In this document: positions 23,242-35,508 of the stretch, piece by piece
Layout: each line of letters opens with the position of its first letter
How positions within the stretch are numbered: position 1 is the first letter of the stretch
Assembly (NCBI GenBank): GCA_004194705.1
Contig: SADC01000706.1
Location: 62,001-126,000, forward strand
Direction: 5' to 3'
DNA length: 64,000 nt
DNA from: Ditylenchus dipsaci
Lineage: Eukaryota > Nematoda > Chromadorea > Rhabditida > Anguinidae
Program-made: the position numbers and the translations under genes
The notes under the pieces: generated by a model
Database searches by the model: none
What the model was told of the DNA's origin: nothing
The model's input: the letters and a program-made list of their open reading frames with translations, nothing else

Positions 23242-26200
23242 TTAGATATTCTCAGAGCATAAGATCTCGAAGTGAGCCAGCAGGGCGAGGTGGTCAGATC
23301 CGGACTGGCTGTTTGGAAGTCTTCCACAAGCCTTGTCTAATTCCTTAACACATGGCAAAGTCAACCTTCTCTGCAGACGAATAAATGATTCAAATGTGGA
23401 GGAGTTGGTCTAGAAAACCAATGTCATACACCTATTTATTAGTAGTTGATTAACAAACTAAGTATATATACCTCAGATTTAGTTTCAGCCACCGAGTAAA
23501 AAATGAAATCAGGGCAAATGCTATCTCTGTGGTATGAAGATGTCTCGCACTAAGTATTTTGATAAAGTGTATGTTAATAGAAATTTGTTTCAAACCTTTC
23601 CGTCGGCCAAACGGTGCTCATAAACTGAAGCAAGTGTAAAGTTGTGCTCCAACTGGGCATCCAGCTTTGCAAGTCCTGTTGCAATTGACGCGTCACTATC
23701 CTCCTGATCTTCATAAATGTGGTAGTTAGTTTTTGTGATTGAACTACAAGACTGCACATCTTCGGAAAAATTTAAAGCAGCCATCTCCAAAGCAAGGTCT
23801 AGTTTGTCAAACTGGTTCCGTTGGATACTGGCATCAATAACAAACTGAAAACTGATGAGAGTTGAGCAATTTGAAACAGAAAAGACATCAACTTACCCTA
23901 TAAATGGGTGAGTGTGGCTCAATGTTGAAGTCACCAGCTAAAATGTGACCAACAAATGTTTTGCGGCTTTTAGCACCTGATTTACGAATCCATTGTTCGG
24001 TCTGAAAAAATAATGATTTTCACGATTTGGGTGCGTATGGGTTTACAATCATCCAAACAGGGTTTAGAAAAAAAAGTTTTTGTGGGCTTATTGGATCTTG
24101 AATGACGATTAGCACTTTAGGTAAGGTTGGGTGATGGTTAGTAACCGCGGTAACTGACCGGTTAGTCACCATGCTCTCGATAAATCATCAAAAAACGGTG
24201 ATTTAAAAACTAACTATGTGTGCTTAATGGCTGTGATCATAGTCGGAGTCAACATTGTTGACCCTCAACAAAAATGTTGACCCCAAATGTTGACCCCTAT
24301 GTTGAACCCTCCTCAACATTGTTGACCCCTCAACATTCAGTGTTGACCCTCACTTTTTTGTTGACCCCTATTTTTTGTGTTTACCACTCAAAATTTACTG
24401 CTGATTTCTTAAATTCATCTGTTTGCAACCCACTTTATCACTAATTTTGCATGAAATTTATTATTTTTAGTTTTATCAAAGAAGTAAAATTTATTTCAGC
24501 AATCATTTTTATAGATAACCTATGAAAATTTCGATTACATCGAGTAAAATGCAAGTCGTTTCTTAATGTACATCCCAGTAGTAGATACCTCCTGGTCAGG
24601 TAGATATCCACCTGGATGGCCAACAAAAAATTTCTTAAAGGGGCATGCACGTGCCCGACACGGAGAAAACGCGGGGACCAGCACTTTTTTTCTTTCTCGA
24701 TGAAGTTTTATATGCGTTCTCATCTGAATTTTTTAAGTTTTCTGCCTAGTTTTCAAAAGTAGCATAAGGTCATTAATATCAGATTTGATGCAAGACGAGA
24801 GAAAAATGGCACGATCCGAAAAAATTTGCTGGTCCGCGCCTTAACTTTTTGAAACGCACGGGCATGCCCCTTTAAGAGTAAAAAATAACCCATTTTTCTA
24901 ACTTGAAATTCTGTGGGGAATTGGGGTTGTTAAGTCTAAAATTGCGATTACACACACCAACTTCAATACCTGGTGTGTATACCACCTGGATGGTCTGAAA
25001 ATAAAAAAGTTTTTTTTTTAATAAAAAAACATTTTTCTAAACTAAAATTTCGTGAGGAATTAGGCTTGTTAAGAATTGCGATTTAACCTACCCAAACCAA
25101 GTGGTCGTCCACTTGGATCAGAACTTTTTTTTTACGTTTCGGGTTCCAAAACAACTTTTTTGCACCGACTGGAGAAGTTTGAAGATGCTTTGACAGTGAT
25201 AAAACCACGTTTTATCGAGAAATTTTTGAGTTATCGTAAATTTTCGATATATCAAAATCTCAACAATAACTCAAATTTTCTCGATCAAACGAGGGTTGCA
25301 TAATAGAACCCACCCCGCCCCCACGCAGAGTGATCGGATGGAGGAGATAACTTTATATTCGTGTTTCTCTACCCCGATTTCATAAAAAAAACCCGCGTGT
25401 TTTTTTGATTCTGACAAAAAAAAATCTCGAACCACAGGGGGGTATCATGGTTTTTAAGTCACAATTTGAAAATTTAAATTGGCGCCTTTTGAATTTTAAA
25501 GGGATTAAGGGCTGTATTGGAGGGGAAAAGAATAAGAGGGGGCCACTTTTATAGCAGAACAATAGAAAAGTAAATATATGTATTCTTCGACTGCCTCGCC
25601 ATGTTTTTCAACTGCAAAAATAGACTCTATACGCATTTTTTGATCAATAATACTTCTCGGAATCATGTCTAAGGTAAGTGATTAGTGGCCTCCTTTTATT
25701 CCCTTTCCCTCCCAATACAGCCCTTAATCCCTTTAAAATTAAAAAGTCGCCAATTTAAATTTTTCAAATTTTGACTAAAAAACCATGATACCCCCTGTGG
25801 TTCGAATTTTTTTTCTTCTCAGAATCAAAAAAACACGCGGCTTTCTCAGGAAATCGGGGTCGAGAAACACGAATATGAAGTTATCTCCTCCATCTGGTCA
25901 CTCTGCGTAGGGGGGATTCTATGCTCAAGCCAAAACGAGATTTTACCACTGTCAAACCAAATTTCAGCATGCTCAAATTAGTACAGAATTTTTTTTCGGA
26001 ACTGGAAATGTGACAAAAAAAATTCACCCAAGTGGAGACCACTTGATTTAGTCACTCTGGATGGAGTTCTGAGCGATTCTAAAGGGTGATGCAGAGGTCG
26101 CTGGCAGTGCTGGCCATAGTGACCGCCCGTCCGGCCGGGCCCGTCCCGTCCCCGTCCCCGTCCGGACGGCGCTGAAAAACCGAACGGTCGGACGGCCGGC

Positions 26201-29022
26201 TTGGCCGGCCGTCCGAACGGCCGGCCGGCGGACGGCCGGCTAAAAACCTCCAAGACGGCAGACGGCCGGCGACGAAAAACTCGGACGGGACGGCCGACGG
26301 CCGGTCCGTCTGACACCGTCCTTCACCAGAACGAACAAATTTTGGACTCGTAATGTTTATTTTAACAAAAGTCTTGAAAAATAACACTCCACCAAAATTC
26401 AGCTCGGAGAATCACAATTTAGTGATATGCATGCCCTAACAGAAATCACATCACCATTCTGCTCAGGGACAGTTCATGTCCCTTTTAGATCAGAATCTAC
26501 CAATGACTTCGTAGAAAATATATTGCATCGCTGCGATCGAGAGGGTGTTAGTAGAAAAGCAGCGACGTTTTGGACAAACGAGGTAAAATTACTAACTTTT
26601 TCTAAAACAACAAAAAATTCATCTAAATGGGCCGATAAAAAACTCAGCGATCGATATTTTGATAATTCCGGCTTCGTCTGGTGCTGCTAAAAGAATCTTT
26701 TCCAAAATGAGAATGCATGGGGAAGGAAGAAGAGTGGGTATTAATAAAAAACTGATAAAGGCTTGAATACTTCTGACAAATAACTCGAAATATATTTTTT
26801 AGTTGCTAAATTTTTTCAGTAAAGATCAATTTTTTAAGCAAAAAATTTGTCACAAAACTTTTTACACTATTTAGGACGGTCGGCGTTAGAAAATCTTAGT
26901 CGGACGGCCGGCAGACGGCCGGCGAAATTTTCAGCAAGACGGCGAAATATTGGACGGCCGGCCGACGGCCGGCCGTAAGAAAAAAATTTCGGACGGCCGG
27001 TTGGACGGCCGGTCAAACACGTCTAGGACGGGGACGGGACGCCGTCCAAATTTCAGAAAGCGCGGTCACTATGGCTAGGAGGCCTGGCGGTATCGCCAGA
27101 AAATTGGCGCCAGTTCAAATATTTTTGATTTTTTCCCATAAAACATCCACTTTTCAACTTCAAGGGGGCGAAATCTCAATTTTATTCAAACAAATTGCCA
27201 GCACAAACAAATTTTTAAATTGCTTTTCTGGACCTTTTAAGTGTCGGGCCGCAAGTGTCGGCCGCAATTTTCCGAGCCGCAAGTGTCGTAAACCCATCCT
27301 AGGACGGGTAAAACGTATGTACCAAACTGCGAAAAATTAAAATTAATAAAAGTTCGAGTTAAAAAAAAGGAACAAATAGTACCAAAGGTTGTGCCTCGGT
27401 AACACAATTTCCTACCTCATGCATTCTGTTGAATAGATGGTTTAACTGATTCAGTTTTATATCTCCTCTTCTCATGTTGAACAACAGGTGGGTATTGGTG
27501 ACACAAATTTGTGACTTAGTCCCCGAAAACTCGAAAACCGCAATTTGACCTAAAAAAATCTTTAAAATTGGTCGAGTTGCTTTAAACAAAAAACAGATAC
27601 CCACCAACATTATCGCGATCCATACCAGGTTTGTTCAGATTATAGGAAACATCCTCTTGACGCACCAGTTGAAGCGCCCTGGCATTGTAGAAAATGGCAC
27701 ACCCATCTGGATAGCTATTAGTCCGTTTTTTATAAATACCAAGAAAATTTCCTAAAATTACAGACATAATTTATGAAAATGGACATTCAAAGTTCACTTC
27801 TGTGAAAGTATGGTTGGTAGAACTGCACAAAGTGTATATCCTCCACTTCTTGCAGGCAAAACACGTCTGCTTGCAGTCGATTCAGCTCTATTTCCAGCAA
27901 TTTACATCTCTCAGACCATGATAAATAGACTATATTCGGGCCTTGCAAGTGTCTATACAAAAAGTTTTTGGTCCTCTCAATGGTGCTCTAGAACAGACAA
28001 AAGATGTGTGGTATAATTGTATGGACTTAGGCATTTTGGGGTATTTTCTGCTTTGTACATTGTGCTACTTTGGATTTTACGGTTGATAAACATCTTATAT
28101 GCCTCATACAGAGACGTATAAGAGGGGGAGGGGATGGGATAATCGCACCCTTATATAGCCCCGTCCCACTGTAAATACGGTGTGTAGGTGATTGGCCCTT
28201 TTGCGACATTTTTGAATTTGCGCCTTTTTCGTATTTATTATTTTTAAGGCCATATTTTAAGGCCAGAGAAAATATTCAGATTTCGTACAAACAGAAAATT
28301 TTGGTTAAGCAGACCTAACCGGATCCGGAATTTCGGTTATCTTAGCCAAAACCGATCTGAAAAAAAAAGTCTAAAAAATTCTTATATAAATTTTATATAA
28401 TGTCCCGTAACAGCGTGTTACTACGTTCTTTAGAATAAAAAGCAGAAGCTCTTTTTTAAAATGTTTTTTAGATTCAAGCATAAGAAGTCTACAAATTAAA
28501 ACAAGGTTGTCTGAAAGTATTTAAAAGTTTGTCCTTCATACTACGTAAGACTATTGTGATAGGTTTTTTTTTAATATATTTTAGTTAGGAAGCAGACCTG
28601 ACATAGCACATTGTAGCTGACTACAACCATTTGACGTTTTATGAAGTGGCTAGCAGTTGGAATTTCTTTACTCTAAAAATAACTATCTGAGATTAGTTTT
28701 GAAACTTACCTATTTTAGCTAAAAATTTACGGGGACATCCTCAAAATATCTCAATCCAAACAGGTCGAAATTGGCTGGCTGAATGACAGCAGAAGGGCAA
28801 GAGGGACGCACTCTGGATATAAAGGTGGAAAGTACACCTTTGGATTTCTTGGCCGTCTGCAATCGGATAAATCAGAAATTGTCTAATATTTTCGACAATT
28901 CGAAAACACAAAAAGCATTCGACAAATTCTGGTTTGTAGATTGACGAAAAATATGCTAGATCGATTAAACATACCTTTTTTGGAGTTCGCGTAGCCTGAG
29001 TATTTGGGGCAGGAGGTGACAT
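23242..29022 (-). CDS. angel: ANGEL-type endonuclease/exonuclease/phosphatase (EEP) protein
   Basis: Complete ten-exon model, minus strand: 29022-28975, 28856-28731, 28672-28598, 27987-27798, 27751-27605, 27549-27416, 24001-23897, 23844-23596, 23549-23472, 23409-23242 (TAA). The sum is 1320 nt (439 residues) with every junction in phase and no correction needed. EEP motifs in order: VVVSYNVLCQ (Asn), VFCLQEVED (catalytic Glu), YPDGCAIFYN, MDRDNVGQIAVFE, VTNTHLLFNMRRGD, ILAGDFNIEPHSPIY (Asp and Asn), PDFIFYS, and SGSDHLALLAHFE (terminal Asp-His pair). The THLLFNMRRGDIKLNQL stretch is the ANGEL signature within the CCR4/nocturnin/ANGEL group. Known ANGEL proteins are reported as 2',3'-cyclic phosphatases or mRNA-associated factors; which applies here is inference. 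The 3.4-kb sixth intron holds transposons; other introns are mostly about 50 bp. Confidence 0.92.
24246..24375. repeat. Short tandem/interspersed TGTTGACCC repeat
   Basis: About nine occurrences of TGTTGACCC(C)T with irregular spacing, some as inverted CAACA/TGTTG pairs. It lies in the large ANGEL intron. The spacing is too short and irregular for a CRISPR array. Confidence 0.6.
24639..24871. mobile_element. TTAA-flanked MITE, AGGGGCATGC family, copy 1
   Basis: AGGGGCATGCACGTGCCC follows TTAA (24635-24638), and CGGGCATGCCCCT precedes TTAA (24872-24875). The inner arms pair (GCGGGGACCAGCA against TGCTGGTCCGCGC). A second copy is at 43253-43486. The TTAA duplication suggests a piggyBac-type mobilising enzyme. 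Confidence 0.75.
25305..25918. mobile_element. Foldback element related to family A
   Basis: Outer arms pair: GCAGAGTGATCGGATGGAGG on the left against CTCCATCTGGTCACTCTGCG on the right, then CGTGTTTCTCTACCCCGATT against its complement. The loop contains half of the family-A hinge (GTCTAAGGTAAGTG) and the AATACAGCCCTTAATCCC motif of family-A arms. Its terminal sequence differs from family A, so it is a subfamily or composite. Confidence 0.65.
26105..27086 (+). mobile_element. hAT-like transposon relic with GGCCGGCCG-rich sub-terminal regions
   Basis: The left end reads CAGTGCTGGCCATAGTGACC. The right end reads GCGGTCACTATGGCTAGG, then AGGCCTG. Both sub-terminal zones (about 26125-26310 and 26875-27055) are packed with GGACGGCCGG motifs in both orientations, which stand out in this AT-rich window. 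I could not find a convincing 8-bp target duplication. The interior encodes a remnant of hAT transposase (next entry). Confidence 0.65.
26589..26766 (+). pseudogene. hAT transposase C-terminal dimerisation fragment
   Basis: One frame gives SSKWADKK; after a one-base shift the next gives AIDILIIPASSGAAKRIFSK, then MRMHGEGRRVGINKKLIKA and a stop at 26764-26766. The I-x-I-P-A-S-S-x-x-x-x-R-x-F-S pattern is the diagnostic C-terminal motif of hAT transposases. The usual Glu before Arg is Lys here, and the frame is broken, so the copy is dead or carries consensus errors. An N-terminal BED finger or catalytic core was not found. Confidence 0.65.
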
Positions 29023-29228
29023 AGCAGTCGTCGTTTTCCGTTTTGCAAAACGATTACCTTAAAACAAACAGGGAAGTTTAGTTTTCTAGATTACATGTGT
29101 AGATAACATATATTTTATCAGAGATCAAAACAATTAATTATATTAGAAAAGGGAACAAAAACTTAGTAAGGCAAACAAAAACCATGATGCAAGATTTTGC
29201 TTTTCGATAGCTCATAATAAAGTTTCGG

Positions 29229-29467
29229 CTCTATGCCACTATCTGGTGAAAAAATTGCCTTGATCCCCCTGTTGTTTTTAAAATATTTTCTGTCTCCAAA
29301 TTTTGGTTGTGCAACGCATATTTATTTAACTCCGTTTTTCTTCTACAGCTAACAGTTTTTTATTATTTAAAATTAACCACAAAATTCTTAAAAACGACAG
29401 GTAGGACCAAGGCAAAATACACAAAAAGGGGAAACCAAGGCAATTTTCGGACCAAATAATGGGATAG
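29229..29467. mobile_element. MITE with Merlin-type CTTGGTCCCCCTGTTG termini, copy 2
   Basis: Left CTATGCCACTATCTGGTGAA, then TTGATCCCCCTGTTGTTTTT. Right CAATTTTCGGACCAAATAAT, then GGGATAG. Similar in size and ends to the copy at 15549-15790. It lies upstream of the ANGEL start codon (about 200 bases), so it could affect that promoter. Confidence 0.55.
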
Positions 29468-31279
29468 AACCAAGGTTTCTATTTATCTAACTCTTAATTA
29501 TCCGGCGCCCCAAAAAATTCGATTACATGCCGGGTCCAATGATTTTTGTCAATTTTTTAACCAAATGTGACTGGTGAGTCTATTCCGAAAAATCGCAGGG
29601 ATTTTGATTCTGCTGGTCTTTCACACTGACAATAACTTTGCCATCAAGGTGGGTGCATTCCGATTATTCGGCATTCATTTTACGTAAATTGGGTGTTGGA
29701 AAGTCGAGGATCTTAATGTCAAATCGCTAAAATCGAAATCCCTGTAATTTTCGGACCAGACTAGTCGATCAGATTTGGCACAATATTTCAAAAAGTTAGG
29801 TAGAAAAATTGACATATCCAGTGAGGGTCGAACTTTTTGGGATTCGGTACAATCGAGAGTCCATTGTATGTCAAAAGTTTGTAAAAACAGTCAATTTTAG
29901 GTGTTTGTGTAAAAAGTAGCTTAAAGGGTGATATAATGGACCAGTAGATCAGCCCGTGAATCAGATTTGAAATCTTGTATCCGAAAGATATTTTGAGATC
30001 ACATGTGAGATCAGATCGCCAGTGGTATGTTTTAGCCAATAGCTTCTTTTCTGGTAATTAACCTGAAAAAAAGAACAAGAGGAACTGAGAAAAGAGGGAA
30101 GGAGTAAGTTGTGCCATTTCAGTTTGCGCCTCTTCAGTTTTTTCCCCTCTATCGATGGGAAATCTATCACCCTCTATGCAATTTTCAGCAAAAAAGAAAC
30201 AAACTGAAGAGGCACAAACTGAAATGGCACAAATCGCTTCTTCCCAGAAAAGAAGCTATTGGCGAAAACATATTATTGGCGAAATGATCTCATTGGCAAA
30301 AGTTTTATTGGCACAACTATTAGGCCCCATTAAGCTGAACTAACTCTCTCAAAAAAATAGACATGAATAAAATAGTTCAACAAAAGATACAACTTTTCAT
30401 AGGAAGAAGCCTAAATGGTTTCTTTTGTACATTTTGAAAACAAAATTTTGGCTGCTTAGTCATTTTTGGAGAGAGAGAGATAAAAGCGGACTGCAGTATA
30501 GTCCATTCAGTTCAACTTCCCTCTATTATTTTTTTATGAATTATACGGTTTTTTTAAGTTAAACAAATAAAAAAATAACGCCTTCCTTTTTGCATATTGT
30601 ATAAAATATTATCACGCTATCACACAAAGCTTGATAATACAACTTTTCAGTCTGAAATTTGTCTTTCCAATATAATATTAGAAATAGGAATGTCGGTCAA
30701 TCAATCGCTTTCGGCCTAAAAAACCAAAAATCTACATCTTTTTGGGTCTGCGGTTAACTAAACTGGAAATTTGGGGTTTTGGTGGTTAGACTTTTATGTA
30801 TAAGATTTTTCAGTATGCCTTCAGTTCGATTTTGTCTAAGATAACCTAAATTTTGACACCTGCTTAGTTCCGATAGATCAAAATTTTGGTGCATAGACGT
30901 TTCCCCAAAATGAAAGTTTTTTTATACAACAGGGGGGACCAAGGCATTTTTTAAAGTTTTTTAGAATATTTTTAGATTATGTCCGAAATCATGAGGAGAC
31001 GTCTATGCCCCAAAATTTTCGGTTGACCAACATCTCTACCAAGACGCCACAAAATTAGGGAGCCTTCACATCAGGGTCGCACCGGATTTGAAAAAAAAAG
31101 TATCTGTTCGGAACCGTAAAAGTGCCGGATATTGGATATCACATAATTCACACAGAAAATCCCGCCTTTTTTGGATACCACTTTTGGACGTCGAAAGTAG
31201 CGGATATCCGGCAAAGCCCTGCTTCACATGTAAAAGTTCTCAGATTATGCTTTAGCTTAGCAGGAGGTGTGCGCATTCC
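29468..31279. other. Intergenic between two minus-strand genes; one foldback
   Basis: A foldback occupies about 30035-30270: CAATAGCTTCTTTTCTGG and TGCCATTTCAGTTTGCGCCT face CAAACTGAAATGGCACAA and CCAGAAAAGAAGCTATTGG. No exon was supported on either strand in the rest. Confidence 0.45.
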
Positions 31280-33060
31280 TTAGCAATGCCTACCGAATTG
31301 CAAGAACTCTATGGCAAACAAATCTGCTACATTTTCAATGAATGCTCTACACAACCACCCTGCCAATTAATAAAGCTTCTCATCATTGAATATTGTGAAT
31401 TTAGAAAGTGTGAAGTGATTTTACCACAAACAATTTAAATGAACAAAAACCTTTGGGAGTCGAACTTTTGCAAACCTCCCCTACAAAAAGAATTTCTTCC
31501 TCTTCCTCATCTGACAGTTGAATAATATTAGTGGATGGTTTCAAAGGCTGACTGCTACTGCTATTAATTTCGCCGAATATTTTAAGAGTGGAATAGTCTG
31601 CCTGATTGGCTTCAGAAATTGTGGATGGGGCGGTGGATGCATTGAAATACCTAAAAATAAGAAAAATCCATCAATAAATGTGAGCCTGTACAGTCGAGGT
31701 GGCTACGACAATGGCCACCGGATTATGCAATAACTGACCTTTTTGATATTTCTTCTTTTTAAACGCCTTTTTCTTTTGCCTTTTTAAAAAAGCTTTCTTC
31801 TGGAACTTCGATTTAAATGTTTTTGGGGGATTTTGTTGTTGTGGATCTGCGAAGAAATCCTGGTTTAAGTCTCGTTCCAACAAGCCATGTTGCTCCCTTT
31901 GAAGCGATAGATTTGAGCTGCAAATTCTCAGAGTTACTTAAATTTTCAATTTTTAACTTTATTAGCGCCTTCGAAGTAACAGAGGGCTTGAGAAGACAAA
32001 AATAGAAGGAGGAGTATATTGAGGGTATATTGAGTTAGAGTCAGTTTTTATTTTGTATGTTAGTCATCCTAATGTAACTTTTAAATTTTTAAATTGTAAA
32101 GGTTTTTGAGGCCACTCTGTATACATCTACATCTGTGCGCGTTGTCGATCCGAAGCTCGAGTTTTTTCGAGCCTCAAGTGGAGGACTCGGAAATTTCAAG
32201 CGCTTGAAAACTCTACAGGGTGACCCAAAATTTCGTGTGCAAGGGTTTCTGCGGACCGGTGAAACCACCCAAAAAAGTTTTGAAGTTTCAGCACACAATT
32301 CAATAACGTATAGCTGGAAAATAGCTTAAAATATCTGAAAAATATTTAATTAACAGAGAGGATATACCTGCCCGACCATTTATAACTGAAAGATTGGTTA
32401 AAACTTGAAAGGAAATGTAAAAAAGCGGGAATTCAAACAAACTTAAAAAATGCACGCGTAATTTTGGGATACCCTGTATTTAGGAGCTTATACATCTTAA
32501 GAAATAGTTGAAAAAAGCTATTTTAAGAGGAATCTGTATTTTGAAGTCTAGTCGAAACTTGCAAACCTATTTTTGGTGAACAGTGGAATATCGCAGCTAG
32601 ATAAAGAACTGTTTTTAGTGCTTTCCACTTTTTTCCTGTCAACAGAGCAGCTAGTGACTTGAATAGGGTCCAGATCACTGTCTCTAATTACACCTGAATG
32701 ACTGGAGGATTTATATGGTTTAGACTCCTCTTCTGTCAATTCAATCAGTGGAGCGACTGAAAATACTAATCCTGTAATTGCTATTTGATTAAAGCAGGCA
32801 AAAATTAAACCTTTTAGAATATCTAAAAATATGTTGGTGTCAGCTTCATTTGCCAAACTTTTCTTAGATCTCAAAGAACTGTTAACTTGAGCAAAACAAT
32901 TGGCAATCTGCGATCTGAAAAATTGATACATTTTTGTAAATATAAATTTGAAAGATTCAAACTGTCATGCAAGAAAATATAAATCCTACTTTTTCTTTTG
33001 TAAATCTACTAGCTGTGTGTGTTTCTTTGTCATAGTTGTTTTAGCGCGTAGTTTTGGCAT
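31280..33060 (-). CDS. Unrecognised protein, basic and acidic low-complexity regions, six exons
   Basis: Model: 33060-32990 (ATG), 32914-32811, 32771-32567, 31917-31739, 31650-31451, 31359-31280 (TAA). Exons 1-4 join in phase without correction. Joining exon 5 in the frame used here needs one extra base in the A-run at 31740-31744; the total then is 840 nt (279 residues). Content: a basic start (MPKLRAKTTMTKKH), a predicted helical segment (ANEADTNIFLDILKGLVFSV), a Ser-rich linker, a strongly basic stretch (FKSKFQKKAFLKRQKKKAFK), then NIIQLSDEEEEEILFVG, which resembles two SUMO-interacting motifs around an acidic run, and a C-terminal AFIENVADLFAIEFLQFG. I recognise no family. The basic patch suggests nuclear localisation (inference). 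Without the base correction exon 5 reads a different frame with an early stop, so exons 5-6 are less certain. Confidence 0.65.
32214..32478. mobile_element. Mariner-type MITE (TACAGGGTGTCCCAAAA ends), copy 2
   Basis: Opposite orientation to copy 1 at 18717-18997. It begins TACAGGGTGACCCAAAATTT and ends TAATTTTGGGATACCCTGTA. It lies in intron 3 of the unrecognised minus-strand gene. Confidence 0.75.
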
Positions 33061-34165
33061 GGTCTAAGCGGATCTTATAAAAATAAAAAATGATGCTAAC
33101 TGAAACTTACAATCATCAAATTTATAATAGTAAAATTTGATTTGCTCACAACTCAAATCATCTAGTTTTATATTCAGAAAGAGTCAAATGCCAAATCTTA
33201 GTTTTACAAGCAATCTTCGTGGGATAAAAAATTTTACAAAATATTTTACAAAGCATGTCAGTCAAATTTTAAATTAAATTTGTCTTACAAAGAAACTGCC
33301 CGAATTGTGAAATGTAAAACCCTCAAATTTTCATTTGCTGAACATACGTAAAGACATCCCCGGATTTGACCCAGAATTTTTTTCAGAAGCTTTGGTTTCC
33401 CGAGCTAATCTTTCTTGGATTTTTCTTACATTCCAAACAGTCAAACTTGGGCCCCCCAAAACTAAAATTTGTTTGGTCAAAGTCACGGATGGCTACACGC
33501 ACGTTCATTATAAAAACATGTAAATATATTTTAAAATTAAATCCCGTATTTATTCTAATATTTTGCATATTTCTATTTTACAACTATTTCTTTAACAAAT
33601 AATTTCACCAATTAAACTGATCACTCAACATTTTTAAATGCAACAATTGAGCTAACAGCCAATTCCATAACATTCTAAAAAGACATCACTATCATATTCA
33701 ACGTTTTATTGCTCTTGCTCGAAAACCCAAACAGTCTAAAATTATGCTACACCAGCTCCATAACCATCCATAATCACCCGTAATACATTGTTTAGCCGCG
33801 GCTAACCTACAGTAGCGGACAAAAGTCTTGCCTCACCCAACTTTTTTTCGGAAAACAACATTTTTCGGGTAAAAATTTTCACTTTTTGCGCAAGCCATAA
33901 AATACATTAGAAAGAACATTTTCTTGGCCACATTTCTAATACAAACATACTATATAATGCATGGTTCGAGAGCTCTGTAATTTCTGTACAAAATGACATG
34001 TTGATTGCTTTTTAGAATTACATTATCTTTCTTGGACGCAGTTTGTGCGGGGAGGCCTTCTATTGGAGACTGGCCTTCAATAAGAGGTAGGCATTTTAGA
34101 GTTTTGCTTTTTCCAGTAAGAAGCAGCAGACAAAACAAAAAAGCTAACACAGTGAAGCACTAATA

Positions 34166-34837
34166 TACCGTAAAGATTCTAATAGAACGACACCCCACAC
34201 GGCTTTTCAAAACGTGTTTTTCAAATACACAAAAATGTATCTTTTTACTTGCAGGAAACGCAAAAATGTGTTCTAGACTTGAAATATCTTCTAGTTTGCA
34301 CAAGTCACCAACTTTATATAGAAGATCCGGCGCTACATTTTGGTTATATCAAGTTATACGTTTTTGGTAAATCAGACTGATCACTGAGAATACAATTTTC
34401 TTCCTTTTCTTTACAAAAAAACTTTTATGAAATGTTTTGCCTTGTATTTGACGTAATTTGGACTTTAGTTGGACCTGTAGTCGAATTTTTATAGGAAAAG
34501 TTGAAAATATGATCTTTATGACCTATTCCTACTTTTTGATTTCACGTCAAATAAGCTATTAATAAAAAAGCCTAAAAAATTGAACGTGTCCAGAATTGGG
34601 GTTGAACTCGTGACTAATGGTCTTGTTTCCACGTAAAATCGTATGACACTGCGACTGCGTGACCCAGCACCGATTTTAAAGCACATTTCCGGGTCTTTTT
34701 GAAAAGCCGTGTCCCAAGGGGGGAGGGGGGGGGTGGTGTGAGTCGAAAAATAGAACGACATGCTCTAATTGAACGACACCCCCAAGGAAAGTTGGAAAAT
34801 AGAACGACATGTCGTTCTATTAGAAGTTTTACGGTAG
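34166..34837. mobile_element. Element with TACCGTAAA-TTCTAATAGAACGACA ends
   Basis: Left TACCGTAAAGATTCTAATAG then AACGACACC. Right TGTCGTTCTATTAGAAGTTT then TACGGTA. Inner copies of AATAGAACGACATG lie near 34750 and 34798. A tRNA-like segment with B-box GAGTTCAACCCC sits inside on the minus strand near 34600-34680. No transposase recognised. Confidence 0.6.
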
Positions 34838-34911
34838 TGTCCTAAGGCAAAAGTGTCAATCCTAAGCATTTATTTAAGCCATTATACGTACATAATAAAC
34901 TTGTAGGATAC

Positions 34912-34990
34912 GGGTGGTGCATAGTGCAGTGGATAACGTGCTCTAGCCGTAAGTCGCATGTCGCAGGAACAATCCCGCCGGCCACCGCTA
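34912..34990 (+). repeat. tRNA-derived sequence, probably SINE head
   Basis: GGTGGTGCATAGTGCAGTGG then ATAACGTGCTC resembles the acceptor arm, A-box and D arm of a tRNA. The 3' part GGAACAATCCCGCC and GGCCACC imitates a T arm and acceptor strand. The acceptor pairs for only about five of seven positions and the anticodon arm does not close, so I do not call a functional tRNA. Confidence 0.35.
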
Positions 34991-35508
34991 TTTTTGACGA
35001 AATTTTGGGATTTCATTTATTGGTTCCAGTCGAAGTGGGCTCACAGCCTGTCAAAACCTTATATACTGTCAACTATACATTAGTGTTGCGTTTTTGATTT
35101 TTTGCTAAATATTCGAATTTTAGTGCTTCTTTTTTATTTTTTATATTTTTACAACTTTTTGGTTTCTACTTCATGACATATTCTTCGTAATGACTGTCGT
35201 CATCAATAATCAAAGTTTCATCTAGCGGAAAACGATTCGGGGCTAGAACTTAATCGAAGAAAGCATTTCTAGTGCAATTTTCGGTGTTCAATTATTCAAC
35301 TATGATTTCTTGACTTTTTCTGCAGCATTTGCTAACTTTTTAGCGGCTTTTCTTTTCTTACCTGTATCTGAACCTTTTCCGTGGTCACTTTTACCGAAAA
35401 AATCCCACAAACGTAGTAAAATGCTGTAAAAATATGGCACTTAGGAGCCCTAAGTGGACTTATGTTTTACAGGAGTATTTTACTCAAGCTAATTCTACAC
35501 AAACTTTG

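Noticed and set aside
24246..24375. CRISPR-like spacing of TGTTGACCC repeats
   Set aside because: Units are too short, spacing is irregular, some are inverted, and the genome is eukaryotic.
25978..26387. Two overlapping long open frames on the minus strand with Arg/Pro/Gly-rich translation
   Set aside because: They arise from the GGCCGGCCG motif array of the hAT-like element; no splice context, no domain.
31919..31995. Upstream extension of exon 4 of the unrecognised minus-strand gene (frame with ALIKLKIENLSNSENLQLKS)
   Set aside because: It does not match the phase left by the previous exon; the TTTGCAG acceptor at 31918-31924 gives a frame-consistent junction.
34912..34990. Functional tRNA gene
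   Set aside because: Acceptor, anticodon and T stems do not close; only A-box-like and weak B-box similarity remain.
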